Source of the DNA: Lysinibacillus composti
Lineage (GTDB): Bacteria; Bacillota; Bacilli; Bacillales_A; Planococcaceae
Direction: 5' to 3'
NCBI RefSeq assembly: GCF_016908465.1
Contig: NZ_JAFBDY010000013.1
Span: forward strand, 48,140 to 112,139
Length of the DNA: 64,000 bases
This document shows, in pieces, positions 26,954 to 37,064 of the stretch. The notes beneath the pieces are model-generated. The model saw only the letters and a list, made by a program, of their open reading frames with translations, searched no databases and had not been told where the DNA came from. The position numbers were made by a program, and so were the translations under genes. The stretch's first letter is position 1. The number at the start of each line of letters is the position of its first letter.

Positions 26954-28435
26954 TTAATTTAATAATGATAGAGGATTCACATATGATCCATTTTTATGAA
27001 CTTCAAAGTGTAAGTGAATTCCTGTAGAATTACCCGTTGTACCCATTATACCAATGACAGATCCTTGGGGTACAACTTGTCCAACAGATACGTCTATTTG
27101 CGATAAATGAGCATATACTGTTTCGTAGCCATTATTATGATTTATTACGATTTTATTACCGTATGAACCATCCCAACCTGTAAATGTTACGACGCCATTA
27201 TCTGCCGCCTTAATATTATAGTTAGATGGACGGGCAATATCAATTCCTTGATGGAATGCGCCCCATCGTTCACCCATTCCACTAGAGATGTAGCCTCCAG
27301 CAGTAGGCCAATTAAAGCTCCCTAGTCCTCGCGATGAAATAACTTTTGAACCAACAACTGTAATAGAATCTTTAGGCTCCGAAAGAATTGTTTCATCTGT
27401 TACATTCTTTTGAGTCCGGTTTCCATTCACTTCTTTTATTAAATAAGAGACTTCCTTCTTACCGTAAGCCCCTTCTTGTTTAACAACCTTTTCGCCTTTA
27501 AACATATCTGGGTCTTCTTTAACGACCTTTTCAAAACTTATATTTTGGATCCTTGACTTTTCATAAACTACTTCAACATTTACTAATGGTTTTTCGACCG
27601 TTACATTAATTTCTTGACCAATCTGTAAAAGGGAGTCTGCAGTTAAATTAGGATTTAACTTAAGAAGCTCTTTTGTGGTTAAGCTATGGTCTCGTGCAAT
27701 ACTTCCTAACACATCACCCGATTTCACCTTATATGTTTCTTCTTCTAAAGAGCCAGTTTTTAATACTTTTACAGCTTCTTTAGGTGTTAAGATTTTTGCC
27801 GGATTTATTTTTGTAGAATCACCAGACACTTTTTCAATTAGTTCAAGTTCATGTACTCGAGTTTCACCATTTTTTAATTTAGGTAATTCACCTTGAACAA
27901 GTTCGTTCGCTTCTAATTCTTTTAATTGCTTTTCAGACACATACTCTAATTTTAATAGACGAATTGCTTCATCATATTCACTTAAGTCTTTTAGATAAGC
28001 AACTGGCTTACCATCTACTTGTAAGGCAAAGGCGTCTACTTGAACAGTAAGTTCTTTATTTAGTTGATCTAATGTTTTTGAATCATTTGTTACGGGATTA
28101 AATGCTTGTTCAGGAATAATTGAAAGATTAGACTTTGCATCGATAGAATACTCTTTGTACTTCTTACTAGCTTCTGATTCTTTTTCCTCTACAATTTTTT
28201 GAACAGCATCTGTATCAGATACAGCCCCAATATATGAATCTCCAACATAAATATGATAGATTTTTTGAATTGATTCTTCAGCGTTACTTTCATGAACAAA
28301 TCCTAAAGTCAATGTAAGCGTAGAAAATAAAGCTGTAGCTGCTATTTTTTTTATAAGGTTATTTTTATTCTTAATAAGACTCAAAGTATTGTGTTGCTTT
28401 GTAAAGTCTTTCTTGATGTTCCGTTTCGAACTCAT
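26954..28435 (-). CDS. Exported M23 peptidase with LysM and G5 domains
   Basis: A 493-residue secreted cell-wall enzyme. There is an atypically long N-terminal region with a hydrophobic segment at about 32-48, a LysM domain at about 237-282 (YKVKSGDVLGSIARDH), a G5 domain at about 290-365, and a C-terminal LytM/M23 zinc peptidase with HQGIDIA and HLHFEVH. It should cleave peptide bridges in peptidoglycan. It sits directly upstream of walR in the same orientation, fitting the WalRK role in controlling wall hydrolases. I did not find a convincing WalR box in its promoter. Confidence 0.9.
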   Translation of the reverse strand: MSSKRNIKKDFTKQHNTLSLIKNKNNLIKKIAATALFSTLTLTLGFVHESNAEESIQKIYHIYVGDSYIGAVSDTDAVQKIVEEKESEASKKYKEYSIDAKSNLSIIPEQAFNPVTNDSKTLDQLNKELTVQVDAFALQVDGKPVAYLKDLSEYDEAIRLLKLEYVSEKQLKELEANELVQGELPKLKNGETRVHELELIEKVSGDSTKINPAKILTPKEAVKVLKTGSLEEETYKVKSGDVLGSIARDHSLTTKELLKLNPNLTADSLLQIGQEINVTVEKPLVNVEVVYEKSRIQNISFEKVVKEDPDMFKGEKVVKQEGAYGKKEVSYLIKEVNGNRTQKNVTDETILSEPKDSITVVGSKVISSRGLGSFNWPTAGGYISSGMGERWGAFHQGIDIARPSNYNIKAADNGVVTFTGWDGSYGNKIVINHNNGYETVYAHLSQIDVSVGQVVPQGSVIGIMGTTGNSTGIHLHFEVHKNGSYVNPLSLLN

Positions 28436-28627
28436 AATAAAGCCCCTTCCAAAGTCTCTCCTTGCTAGGAATAGTTTCCACTGACAATTTTACACCACTT
28501 TAATGTACCATAATATCTATTTTAAAAGGACAGCTTGAGTCTTTTGTAATGAAAATGTATTATTTGCTCCTTTCTTGTCATATTTCACGAAATTAGAACT
28601 ACTTATTTAAAAAATGTAATATTAGCA

Positions 28628-28698
28628 GAACTGTTCTATTAACAATCTATTATCTTAAATGGACTTTATATATTTAATTGTTAATAGAAGAGAAGTTC
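28628..28698. repeat. Long imperfect inverted repeat A
   Basis: Perfect 13-base arms TTCTATTAACAAT (28634-28646) and ATTGTTAATAGAA (28677-28689) are extended by outer GAACT / AGTTC pairs, with a 30-base loop. Confidence 0.7.
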
Positions 28699-28720
28699 GT
28701 TTATGGTTGAATTCAAAAAG

Positions 28721-28780
28721 TTACTAGATTTTGATTATTTATTGATAATTTGTCGAAAATTAATGAATCCAATCTAGTAA
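28721..28780. repeat. Long imperfect inverted repeat B
   Basis: Arms TTACTAGATT (28721-28730) and AATCTAGTAA (28771-28780) are perfect over ten bases and continue inward imperfectly. On the minus strand the stem is followed by TTTTT, so it could terminate antisense transcription. Confidence 0.65.
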
Positions 28781-28895
28781 TATTTCCTTTGATAGACTTA
28801 TATAATTAACTAATAAAGTTAATTATTCTTTCTATTAAGTTCTATTACTTCTTATAACTAATTTTAAACAATCCAAAATAGAATGGGGAAATCTT

Positions 28896-29786
28896 ATGAG
28901 TAGTAATACCGTTCATACACACCCGTCTGCCCTAAGGAAAACAAAAGTTAGCCAAATAGTTAGTCGGGTTGTGATGACTATTGTGGGCGCCGATATTATG
29001 GCAGTTGCACTCGAACTCTTTTTAGTACCAAATAACGTGATGGACGGCGGTATTGTCGGAGTTTCTATTATCTTATATCACTTAGTTGAGCAACCTCTTG
29101 GTCTTTTCATCTTTCTATTAAACCTCCCTTTTATCTTCCTTGGTTATAAACAAATAGGAAAAACATTCGCTCTAACCACAGCTCTTGGAATTACTGTACT
29201 TTCAATTACTACTGTCCTGTTACATCACATTAAACCATTCACAAGTGATTTATTATTGGCGACAATCTTTGGTGGAATATTACTAGGGATTGGAGTCGGT
29301 ACAGTTATTCGATTTGGAGGGTGTCTTGATGGCACTGAAGTATTAGCAATACTCTTTAATAAGAAGCTTCCTTTCTCTGTCGGAGAGATTATCCTATTTA
29401 TTAACCTGCTAATTTTTACAGTTGCAGGCTTTGTATTTACATGGGAAGAAGCAATGTACTCAATTGTTGCCTATTATATTGCATCTAAAATGATTGATAC
29501 AGTTGTGCTCGGTATGGAGGAATCAAAATCTGCTTACATTATTAGCGATGAAATCAATGAAATAGGGCAAGCCATTATGGATCGCTTAGGACGAGGTGTT
29601 ACATATTTACACGGTGAGGGAGCGTATACCGGAAATGATAAAAAGGTCATTTTCTGTGTTATTACGCGTCTGGAGGAATCAAAATTAAAAAGTATTGTCC
29701 GTAGCATTGATGAAAATGCTTTCCTTGCTATCGGAAACATTAGTGAAGTACGGGGCGGCCGTTTTAAGAAAAAAGACATTCATTAA
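28896..29786 (+). CDS. YitT-family membrane protein (DUF161 + DUF2179)
   Basis: A 296-residue protein. About five or six membrane helices fill residues 25-195 (DUF161 repeats, with LVPNNVMDGGIVGVS and GGCLDGTEVLAILFNK), followed by a soluble DUF2179 domain (GRGVTYLHGEGAYTGNDKKV and a CVITRLE core). Bacillales carry many YitT paralogues; no transported substrate is firmly known. GGGGAA lies before the ATG. It is on the plus strand, against the local direction of replication. Confidence 0.88.
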   Translation: MSSNTVHTHPSALRKTKVSQIVSRVVMTIVGADIMAVALELFLVPNNVMDGGIVGVSIILYHLVEQPLGLFIFLLNLPFIFLGYKQIGKTFALTTALGITVLSITTVLLHHIKPFTSDLLLATIFGGILLGIGVGTVIRFGGCLDGTEVLAILFNKKLPFSVGEIILFINLLIFTVAGFVFTWEEAMYSIVAYYIASKMIDTVVLGMEESKSAYIISDEINEIGQAIMDRLGRGVTYLHGEGAYTGNDKKVIFCVITRLEESKLKSIVRSIDENAFLAIGNISEVRGGRFKKKDIH

Positions 29787-29929
29787 AAGTAAGTTGCAAC
29801 CTTCTCGGTTTTATCGGTATATTTATGAAGTTATATGATCCCAATGTAATCTTACCGCTTATTTATGAGTCCTCAGAACTCCTGTATAGCTAATTTTCCA
29901 CCTTCATGAGATCAGCATAAATTGGAGAA

Positions 29930-29966
29930 AAAACTCCTAAAGATTTAAATCCCCAGGAGTTTTAAT
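29930..29966 (+). terminator. Terminator after yitT
   Basis: A nine-pair stem AAAACTCCT / AGGAGTTTT with a 16-base loop and flanking A/T runs. Confidence 0.7.
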
Positions 29967-29970
29967 GTCA

Positions 29971-30093
29971 GTTATCCCAAAATTTGTTAACTGTTTTAGT
30001 TCTAAATAGACACACTTTTTGCCAAGTCCCCTTTGAAGCAATATTGGATTACTCCCAAATCTCATTTACTGTTTTTATTATTAAATAGACACT
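29971..30093. repeat. Two tandem decayed copies of the purA 3' end
   Basis: Bases 30040-30070 match the true purA end (30268-30298) with a single mismatch, including the codons for VNEIWE and stop on the minus strand. Bases 29971-30013 are a more diverged copy of 30048-30093; both continue into the shared AAATAGACAC. Confidence 0.75.
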
Positions 30094-30119
30094 GCTTTAA
30101 CTTGTCTCCTTATATATAA

Positions 30120-30227
30120 GGGTTTGCACCTGTCGCTTGAGCTTTCGGTGCAGAACTAACATTGTTAATCTCAGATAGGATTAACTGTTTGCGACTGTCG
30201 CAGGCTTTCGTCGCAGAACAAACATCG
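30120..30227. repeat. Two related hairpin units with compensatory stem changes
   Basis: Unit 1 has TGCACC (30125-30130) pairing with GGTGCA (30147-30152). Unit 2 has TGCGAC (30190-30195) pairing with GTCGCA (30210-30215). Loops share TGTCGC and GCTTTC, and both are followed by AGAAC-AACAT. The stem bases differ but pairing is kept. Confidence 0.7.
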
Positions 30228-30232
30228 ATAAA

Positions 30233-30267
30233 ATAAAAACTACTAATGGTATGAACCACTAGTAGTT
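30233..30267 (-). terminator. Terminator of purA
   Basis: A twelve-pair stem centred on AACTACTA / TAGTAGTT is followed by T-rich sequence on the minus strand. Confidence 0.8.
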
Positions 30268-30276
30268 AATATTGGA

Positions 30277-31563
30277 TTACTCCCAAATTTCATTTACGAT
30301 GTTTGTTTGCTCACGAGCTGGCCCTACTGAGAACGTCATAAGGTTGATGCCTGTTAGTTCTACAACACGTTCTACGTACTTACGAGCATTTTCAGGAAGT
30401 TCTTCTAACGTACGAACACCTGTGATATCTTCTGACCATCCTGGAAGCTCTTCGTAAACTGGTTTACACCCTTCAAGGACATGAAGACTTGCTGGATATT
30501 CTGTAATGACTTCACCATTGTATTCATAAGCAGTACAGATTTTAACCGTTTCAAGACCCGATAAAACGTCAATTGAGTTTAATGCTAAATCTGTAATACC
30601 ACTTACACGACGAGAGTGACGAACTACTACCGAATCAAACCAACCAACTCGACGTGGGCGACCAGTAGTTGTACCGTATTCACGACCTACTTCACGAATT
30701 TGATGACCGATTTCATCAAATAGTTCAGTAGGGAATGGGCCATCCCCTACACGTGATGTATACGCTTTACATACCCCAACAACACGAGACACTTGAGAAG
30801 GTCCAATACCTGTACCAGTTGTCACACCACCAGCTACAGGGTTTGATGACGTAACAAATGGATAAGTACCATGGTCGACGTCTAACATAACACCTTGTGC
30901 TCCTTCAAATAAAACACGTCCGCCTTCGTCTAATACGTCGTTTAAAACTTTAGAAGTATCCGTAACGTACCCGGCAAGTTCCTGACCATAACCATAAAAT
31001 TCTTCGAAGATATCCTCGAATTTTAATCCTTCTACTTCGTAGAATTTTTCGAACAAACGGTTTTTCTTTTCAAGATTTTCACGAAGCTTTTGTTCAAACA
31101 CTTCACGATCAAGTAAATCTGCAATACGAATACCCATACGAGCAATTTTATCTTGGTAACATGGGCCAATTCCTTTACAAGTTGTCCCGATTTTTTTATC
31201 GCCTCGAGAAGCTTCGTCTACTTTATCTTGATAGATATGATACGGTAGAATCACTTGTGCACGGTTTGAGATACGTAAATTTGACGTATCGATTCCGCGT
31301 TCTTGTAGACCTTTCAATTCAGTTACTAAGGATTTTGGGTTGATTACCATCCCATTCCCCATAACTGATGTTTTTTCTTTATAAAAAATACCTGATGGAA
31401 TTAAATGCAATTTGTATGTTTCTTCGCCAATTTTGATTGTATGACCTGCATTATCTCCGCCCGAGAAACGAGCGATTATATCTGCTTTTTTAGAAAGGAA
31501 GTCTGTAATTTTACCTTTACCTTCGTCTCCCCATTGAGTTCCTACAACAACAACTGATGTCAT
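30277..31563 (-). CDS. purA: Adenylosuccinate synthetase
   Basis: A 428-residue GTP-dependent ligase joining IMP and aspartate to adenylosuccinate, the first step from IMP to AMP. The P-loop-like WGDEGKGKI is at the N-terminus, followed by the invariant [45 protein letters not shown] and [11 protein letters not shown]. The in-frame upstream ATG at 31602 is rejected; GGAGGTG precedes the ATG at 31561-31563. It sits in the usual dnaB-purA-wal order and has its own promoter and terminator. Confidence 0.98.
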   Translation of the reverse strand: MTSVVVVGTQWGDEGKGKITDFLSKKADIIARFSGGDNAGHTIKIGEETYKLHLIPSGIFYKEKTSVMGNGMVINPKSLVTELKGLQERGIDTSNLRISNRAQVILPYHIYQDKVDEASRGDKKIGTTCKGIGPCYQDKIARMGIRIADLLDREVFEQKLRENLEKKNRLFEKFYEVEGLKFEDIFEEFYGYGQELAGYVTDTSKVLNDVLDEGGRVLFEGAQGVMLDVDHGTYPFVTSSNPVAGGVTTGTGIGPSQVSRVVGVCKAYTSRVGDGPFPTELFDEIGHQIREVGREYGTTTGRPRRVGWFDSVVVRHSRRVSGITDLALNSIDVLSGLETVKICTAYEYNGEVITEYPASLHVLEGCKPVYEELPGWSEDITGVRTLEELPENARKYVERVVELTGINLMTFSVGPAREQTNIVNEIWE

Positions 31564-31610
31564 ATCAGCACCTCCGCTAGACGCGAGAACGTCCTTTATC
31601 AAACAGCACT

Positions 31611-31640
31611 ATTGTATCAATGAACAGTAGTATAAGTCAA
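31611..31640 (-). promoter_or_regulatory. purA sigma-A promoter
   Basis: On the minus strand TTGACT (31635-31640), an 18-base spacer and TACAAT (31611-31616) lie about 50 bases before the start codon. No clear PurR box pair or riboswitch is visible. Confidence 0.75.
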
Positions 31641-31651
31641 TTAAGAAAAGC

Positions 31652-31698
31652 AAAAAACACGAACATATAATTGAGGGATTTCAATTAACGTTCGTGTT
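31652..31698 (-). terminator. Terminator of the rplI-dnaB transcript
   Basis: Nine-base arms AACACGAAC / GTTCGTGTT with a paired inner section are followed by six T residues on the minus strand. Confidence 0.8.
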
Positions 31699-31757
31699 CT
31701 AAAATTAGTTTTATAGAATTATATATTTTCCTTCAGCCATCAGCTTGGAGAAGGCTC

Positions 31758-33116
31758 TTACGCATTTACTGGTTGCTGATGTTGTGACCAATCTATGCTA
31801 ATAAATTTATTAAACTCTTTTTTAAATGCTAAAGTAACCGTTCCAGTTGGACCATTACGTTGCTTAGCAATAATAATTTCAATCATATTTTTGTTTTCTG
31901 ATTCTTTATCGTAATAATCATCACGATATAAGAAGGCAACAATATCGGCATCTTGCTCAATACTTCCAGATTCACGAATATCACTCATCATTGGACGTTT
32001 ATCTTGACGTTGCTCAACACCACGCGATAACTGAGATAATGCAATAACTGGAACTTTTAATTCACGGGCAAGTGCTTTTAGTGAACGTGAGATCTCAGAT
32101 ACTTCTTGCTGACGGTTTTCACCACTTTTTCCACTACCCTGAATTAACTGTAAGTAGTCAATTAAGATCATTCCTAGACCATTTTCTTGAGCTAATCGGC
32201 GACACTTTGCACGAATCTCATTTACGCGTACACCTGGAGTATCATCAATATAAATTCCTGAATTTGATAAGCTTCCCATAGCCATCGTTAATTTACTCCA
32301 ATCCTCAGTGGTTAGAGCACCTGTACGTAATGCTTGAGCGTCAATATTTCCTTCCGCACAAAGTAAACGCATGACTAGCTGTTCAGCACCCATTTCAAGA
32401 GAAAAGATTGCTACATTTTCACGTGCTTTGATTGCTACGTTTTGTGCAATATTTAATGCAAACGCGGTTTTCCCAACAGATGGGCGTGCAGCAACGATAA
32501 TTAAGTCGTTTCGTTGGAATCCAGCAGTCATACTGTCTAAGTCACGGAAACCAGTCGGAATCCCTGTAACGTCACCTTGCCTTGATTGTAATTGTTCAAT
32601 ATTATCATACGTCTGAACAAGTACATCTTTTACGTGCTTGAAGTCACCCGCATTTTTGCGGTTTGCTACTTCCATGACTTTCTTCTCTGCTTCTGCTAAC
32701 AGAGTTTCAACTTCATCTTCACGTGTATAGCCATCTTCAGCAATTTTCGTTGCAACACGAATAAGACGGCGAAGTAAAGCCTTTTCCTCTACAATTTTTG
32801 CGTAGTGAGCAATGTTAGCAGCTGTTGGTACTGCATTTGCAAGTTCAGTTAAATACGAAAGCCCACCAACATCTTCAAGTTCCTTTTTCGCTGAAAGTTC
32901 CTCTGTGACTGTTACAACATCAATAGGTTGCCCTTGATCACTCAAGGATAACATTGTTTCGAAAATCTTCTGATGTGCAATTCGGTAGAAATCTTCAGGA
33001 ATTAAAATTTCAGATGCCGTAATTAACGCTTGTGGTTCTAAGAATATGGCACCGATAACCGACTGTTCGGCTTCATGGTTATGCGGTGGAACACGGTCAA
33101 TTATGGGTTCGTTCAT
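31758..33116 (-). CDS. dnaB: Replicative DNA helicase DnaB (B. subtilis DnaC)
   Basis: A 452-residue hexameric 5'-3' helicase. An N-terminal primase-interacting domain (about 1-110, HNHEAEQSVIGAIF) and linker precede the RecA-like motor with Walker A RPSVGKTAFALN and Walker B ILIDYLQL. ALSQLSRGVEQR and ESGSIEQDADIV are family hallmarks. It unwinds DNA at the fork and is loaded at oriC through DnaA and partners. No intein or frameshift is seen. It is 12 bases downstream of rplI. Confidence 0.98.
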   Translation of the reverse strand: MNEPIIDRVPPHNHEAEQSVIGAIFLEPQALITASEILIPEDFYRIAHQKIFETMLSLSDQGQPIDVVTVTEELSAKKELEDVGGLSYLTELANAVPTAANIAHYAKIVEEKALLRRLIRVATKIAEDGYTREDEVETLLAEAEKKVMEVANRKNAGDFKHVKDVLVQTYDNIEQLQSRQGDVTGIPTGFRDLDSMTAGFQRNDLIIVAARPSVGKTAFALNIAQNVAIKARENVAIFSLEMGAEQLVMRLLCAEGNIDAQALRTGALTTEDWSKLTMAMGSLSNSGIYIDDTPGVRVNEIRAKCRRLAQENGLGMILIDYLQLIQGSGKSGENRQQEVSEISRSLKALARELKVPVIALSQLSRGVEQRQDKRPMMSDIRESGSIEQDADIVAFLYRDDYYDKESENKNMIEIIIAKQRNGPTGTVTLAFKKEFNKFISIDWSQHQQPVNA

Positions 33117-33128
33117 AGAATTCTCTCC

Positions 33129-33575
33129 TTAGTTTTCTTCAACTACATGTACTTTTAATGTTGCTTTTACTTCGTGATGTAATTTTACTGGTACGTTTGA
33201 ATATCCTAGAGAGCGAATCCCTTCACTTTCCATTTTTCGCTTATCGATTTTAATACCATGTGCTTTTTGTAACGCTTCAACAATTTGCTTTGTTGAGATT
33301 GAACCAAATAAGCGACCACCTTCACCAGACTTCGCTTTAATTTCTACTGTTAATTGTTCAAGTTGTTCTTTTAAATCTTTTGCTTGTTGCAATTCAGCAG
33401 CTGCATTTTTTTCTTCTAATTTCTTTTGTCCATCTAATTGACTTAGTGCTTGTTTTGTTGCCTCAACAGCATAACCATTTTTAATCAGGAAATTTTGTGC
33501 ATATCCATCGGCAACATTTTTAATTTCACCTTTTTTACCTTTTCCTTTTACGTCCTTTAGAAATACTACTTTCAT
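33129..33575 (-). CDS. rplI: 50S ribosomal protein L9
   Basis: A 148-residue L9 with the N-terminal rRNA-binding domain ([19 protein letters not shown]...[14 protein letters not shown]), the long connecting helix (about 40-75) and the C-terminal domain. It binds 23S rRNA at the base of the L1 stalk. The start overlaps the gdpP stop by four bases, as in other Bacillales. Confidence 0.98.
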   Translation of the reverse strand: MKVVFLKDVKGKGKKGEIKNVADGYAQNFLIKNGYAVEATKQALSQLDGQKKLEEKNAAAELQQAKDLKEQLEQLTVEIKAKSGEGGRLFGSISTKQIVEALQKAHGIKIDKRKMESEGIRSLGYSNVPVKLHHEVKATLKVHVVEEN

Positions 33576-35545
33576 TCTTCATTTCTCCCCTCTAGTGTTT
33601 CAAAAATTGCATTTTGTAATAATCTCTTTGTTTCTTCGATAGATTCTGCTTCTATTTGGCATGCAGCATTTGTTAAATGTCCACCGCCTCCTAGGTTTTC
33701 CATTACTAATTGAACATTAATTTCACCTAATGATCTGGCGCTGATTCCCACTAATCCATCTGGTCGATGTGCAATAACAAATGAAGCAGTGACATCTTTC
33801 ATTGTTAATAATGTATCAGCAGTTTGAGCAATGAGAACAGAATCATAACTTTGATTTTCTTTCCCATTTGCAACGGCAATACCTGGGTAAATAAACTCTA
33901 CTGTTTGGATAATTTTCGATCGTTCAATATACGTGCTAATATCTTCTTTTAATAATCGTTGAACTAAAATTGTATCGGCACCATGCTTCCTTAAGTAGGA
34001 AGCCGCTTCAAACGTCCTTGAACCTGTTCGAAGAGTAAAGCTTTTTGTATCTACGATAATACCAGATAATAGAGCAGTTGCTTCAAGTTTTGTAATGCTG
34101 TCAGCCTCTTGTTGATATTCTAATAGCTCCGTTACTAGCTCGGCAGTAGATGATGCATAAGGTTCCATATAAACAAGAGTTGTATTTGGAATGAAGTCCT
34201 CCCCTCGTCGATGGTGATCGATGACAACTACTTTCTCAAAGCGTTTTAATAGTCTTTCGTCAACAACGAGACTTGGCTTATGTGTATCTAAGATAACTAA
34301 TAATGATTTATCGGTCATTTCAGAAAGGGCTTCGTCTGGAGATAGGAAATTCTCATAAAAGTCTGAGTGATTTTCAATCTCGTCCATCAGTCTACTTACA
34401 CTGCCATTTAATTCATCGAAATTAATGACTACATAGCTTTTCACATCGTTCATAACAGCCATTTTACGAACACCAATACCAGAGCCAATTGAGTCCATAT
34501 CAGGATTTTTATGTCCCATAATAAATACCTGGTCGCTATCCTGCATCAAATCTTGTAATGCATGCGAGATTACTCTTGCACGTACTCGAGTCCGTTTTTC
34601 AACAGGATTTGTTTTTCCACCGTAGAATTTTATTTTACCATCAGCTTGTTTGATTGCTACTTGGTCTCCACCACGGCCTAACACTAAATCTAAACTAGAT
34701 TGTGCTAATTCACCTAGCTTAATAAGGGAAGAGGAACCAATCCCGACTCCAATACTTAATGTTAAAGAAAGATTTTTCTGTGCAGTTTTTTCACGAATAT
34801 CATCTAATATAGAAAACTTTTTCTTCTCTAAATCATGTAAAATGGCTTCGTTTAAAATAGCCAAAAATCGATCTGAGTTAATACGTTTAGCATAAATACC
34901 ATGTTCAAAAGCCCAATTATTAATAATAGATGTAACAGTAGTATTGGTTAAACTCCTTGATTGATCGTCCATCCCTTGTGTTATTTCATCGTAGTTATCA
35001 ATAAACAAAATGGCAATTACCGAACGATCCGCATAATACTTTGACTCTATTTTTAAACGTTCTGTTACATCAAAGAAATAAAGTAACTTTTCTTCTTGCT
35101 TATAAACTACTCGATATTTGTGTTCACGAATTGATACAATGATTTCTTTTTTTTCTTCAGACTTTGTAAGTCCATGTAAATCATCTGATAAAATAAAGAG
35201 TTCTTCACCGATTAGCGTTTCTACATCCAACAGTTGAGACATATAAGGGTTTGCCCATTCAATTAAAAACTTATCATTTACAAGGACAATCCCAATTGGC
35301 ATTTCAAGAAGTGCCTCTTCTCCTACTTTTTTCATTCGGAAGGAGAGTGACTCAATATATTTTTCAACCTCTAAATAAGTGATATTTTCTACTTTCCATG
35401 CATATAGTAGTACGATCATAAAGACCAAAGTATATGCTATTCCAAACCACATATTCCATATAAATATTAGAACGGCAGCTATTAGCCCAACGATTGATAG
35501 ATACAAAAGGGGATGTCGAATTGATCGTTTCCTATAAGTATCCAT
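33572..35545 (-). CDS. gdpP: Cyclic-di-AMP phosphodiesterase GdpP (YybT)
   Basis: A 657-residue membrane enzyme that hydrolyses c-di-AMP to pApA. Two N-terminal membrane helices fall within residues 10-52, followed by a degenerate PAS domain (about 75-160), a degenerate GGDEF domain (about 170-300), and a DHH/DHHA1 catalytic module with [37 protein letters not shown] and [11 protein letters not shown]. Length and order match B. subtilis GdpP (659). All visible DHH metal ligands are intact, so it should be active and lower c-di-AMP, which affects wall and potassium homeostasis. Confidence 0.97.
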   Translation of the reverse strand: MDTYRKRSIRHPLLYLSIVGLIAAVLIFIWNMWFGIAYTLVFMIVLLYAWKVENITYLEVEKYIESLSFRMKKVGEEALLEMPIGIVLVNDKFLIEWANPYMSQLLDVETLIGEELFILSDDLHGLTKSEEKKEIIVSIREHKYRVVYKQEEKLLYFFDVTERLKIESKYYADRSVIAILFIDNYDEITQGMDDQSRSLTNTTVTSIINNWAFEHGIYAKRINSDRFLAILNEAILHDLEKKKFSILDDIREKTAQKNLSLTLSIGVGIGSSSLIKLGELAQSSLDLVLGRGGDQVAIKQADGKIKFYGGKTNPVEKRTRVRARVISHALQDLMQDSDQVFIMGHKNPDMDSIGSGIGVRKMAVMNDVKSYVVINFDELNGSVSRLMDEIENHSDFYENFLSPDEALSEMTDKSLLVILDTHKPSLVVDERLLKRFEKVVVIDHHRRGEDFIPNTTLVYMEPYASSTAELVTELLEYQQEADSITKLEATALLSGIIVDTKSFTLRTGSRTFEAASYLRKHGADTILVQRLLKEDISTYIERSKIIQTVEFIYPGIAVANGKENQSYDSVLIAQTADTLLTMKDVTASFVIAHRPDGLVGISARSLGEINVQLVMENLGGGGHLTNAACQIEAESIEETKRLLQNAIFETLEGRNEE

Positions 35546-35557
35546 TTTATCAGCTCC

Positions 35558-36499
35558 CTACTTCTGAATCTTTCCTTTAACGAGTGAACGTATTTTAAAT
35601 CCTAAATCCAATATTCCCAATAGTACAAAGAAGGAATAGAGTGGAATCGCCATCACAGTCGCAAGGATCTTTACAATCTTCGGCATTCCTAATGCATCAA
35701 TAACGTAATGTATGAAAGAAATACCTTGTATTGTTAATAGCAACCATAAAATAAGTGATAAATTCAGGCAGACTACATGTAGTGCTGTACCCATTTCAGG
35801 GCGAACAAATAAGTTAATTGATATTACAATTAAGTAATACCATAAAATTGCTCTTGGCATTCTTAAATTTTTAAAAGCACTGAACTTTGGTACTTCTATT
35901 CCTAGTCTTTTTAGAACTGGTAAATTGATTGAAATTATAATATAGGCGTAGAAGAACGTCGCAATTGTAATACAAGCTGGTATCGATAATTCCATTGTTG
36001 TAAAAATATTATTTAGCATCTCATCTGAAATTGGCGATTTGCCTGTCATACTAATTGAAAGTTCAATGGATCTGTCATAGCTTTCACGCAACATCTTGAA
36101 TGAATCTCTAATAAAGTCCACTTCAAATAATTTTAGTGATACGAGATATTGTAAAGCAAATGCAATTAATACCGCTAAGCTTGATGACATAAATAAATAA
36201 ATCTTACTTCGTTTTAATCGTAGCGCATCCCCCATAACAACACCAATGGATGCAAAAATTAAAGCAAATGGTACTATTAATAAACCTCCAAAAAAGAGCG
36301 TGATTATACAACCAATAATAGCTACAAATATGGAAGACTTTCGATCGTATGAAGCACTATACCATGCTAACGGTAAAGGTGCTAAAAACGTCGCGAATAG
36401 GCTTATGATTGGTACATAATAGGCTATAGCAATTAATACTGCAAATAGCGCAATCATCATGGCACCTTGAGCAAGCCTTTTGGTTTGATTACTCGGCAT
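35558..36499 (-). CDS. yybS: YybS-family membrane protein (DUF2232)
   Basis: A 313-residue membrane protein with about eight hydrophobic segments, of the DUF2232/YybS family, in its conserved place directly upstream of gdpP (12 bases). Homologues have an ECF-transporter S-component-like appearance, but no substrate is known. I see no catalytic motif. Confidence 0.88.
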   Translation of the reverse strand: MPSNQTKRLAQGAMMIALFAVLIAIAYYVPIISLFATFLAPLPLAWYSASYDRKSSIFVAIIGCIITLFFGGLLIVPFALIFASIGVVMGDALRLKRSKIYLFMSSSLAVLIAFALQYLVSLKLFEVDFIRDSFKMLRESYDRSIELSISMTGKSPISDEMLNNIFTTMELSIPACITIATFFYAYIIISINLPVLKRLGIEVPKFSAFKNLRMPRAILWYYLIVISINLFVRPEMGTALHVVCLNLSLILWLLLTIQGISFIHYVIDALGMPKIVKILATVMAIPLYSFFVLLGILDLGFKIRSLVKGKIQK

Positions 36500-36698
36500 T
36501 TTTGACCTTCCTTTTTTTATATCAAGAAATCTTTCTCATTCGTTTATTGTATCACTTTTTTTACTGTCTAACAAAAACCTAGTATGTATAAGAAATTGAT
36601 AGGATGGATTAAAGGAATCAAGTCATATTTTAGCCATTAATACCCTTATATAAAGATGGCCACCATATAAAAAAATTATTGTAAAAGTTACATAAAAT

Positions 36699-36740
36699 AA
36701 AAAGTCGGCAAAATCTAAATAGACTTTGTCGACTTTTAAA
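36699..36740. terminator. Terminator after rpsF-ssb-rpsR
   Basis: Eighteen-base arms (36701-36718 with 36721-36738, some G-U or mismatched pairs) with A/T runs at both ends. Confidence 0.85.
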
Positions 36741-36773
36741 ATGTATTTTCTATTTACTAGAAATTACTTGTTC

Positions 36774-37010
36774 TTATTTATCTTCAGCTACGAATGGAAG
36801 AAGTGCCATAATACGAGCACGTTTAATAGCTGACGTTAATTTACGTTGGTATTTTGCACTTGTACCAGTTACGCGACGTGGAAGGATTTTCCCACGTTCA
36901 GAAATGAACTTTTTAAGTAAATCTACATCTTTATAGTCGATGTGCGTAATGTTGTTAGAAGTGAAGTAGCAAACTTTACGGCGTTTGCGGCCTCCGCGAC
37001 GTTGTGCCAT
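36774..37010 (-). CDS. rpsR: 30S ribosomal protein S18
   Basis: A 78-residue S18 with a basic N-terminus ([16 protein letters not shown]) and the conserved [20 protein letters not shown] and [13 protein letters not shown]. It pairs with S6 on the 30S platform. It is the third gene of rpsF-ssb-rpsR. GGAGG lies before the ATG. Confidence 0.98.
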   Translation of the reverse strand: MAQRRGGRKRRKVCYFTSNNITHIDYKDVDLLKKFISERGKILPRRVTGTSAKYQRKLTSAIKRARIMALLPFVAEDK

Positions 37011-37064
37011 TTTCGTTTTCCTCCTTTATTATTTTTTTAGTTTCAATTCCGCCTTGACTCCATA

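Larger units (their letters stand above)
28436..28895. other. M23 peptidase-yitT divergent intergenic region with two long inverted repeats
   Basis: The 460-base, very AT-rich gap contains two large imperfect palindromes listed separately and no credible ORF. A TGTAAT-N5-TGTATT pair at 28545-28561 is one base off a WalR direct repeat but lies on the strand opposite the peptidase gene. Confidence 0.5.
29787..30276. other. yitT-purA convergent gap with terminator, decayed purA 3' copies and paired hairpins
   Basis: In this 490-base gap are a terminator after yitT (29930-29963), two decayed copies of the purA 3' end, two related hairpins (30125-30152, 30190-30215) and the purA terminator (30233-30267). 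No intact ORF is seen. Confidence 0.7.

Noticed and set aside
28545..28561. WalR box (TGTAAT-N5-TGTATT) for the M23 peptidase gene
   Set aside because: One base off consensus and in the wrong orientation for the peptidase gene.
31655..31698. PurR box pair before purA (CGAAC...GTTCG)
   Set aside because: The arms form the dnaB terminator, lie upstream of the purA promoter and lack the AT-rich flank expected of PurR boxes.
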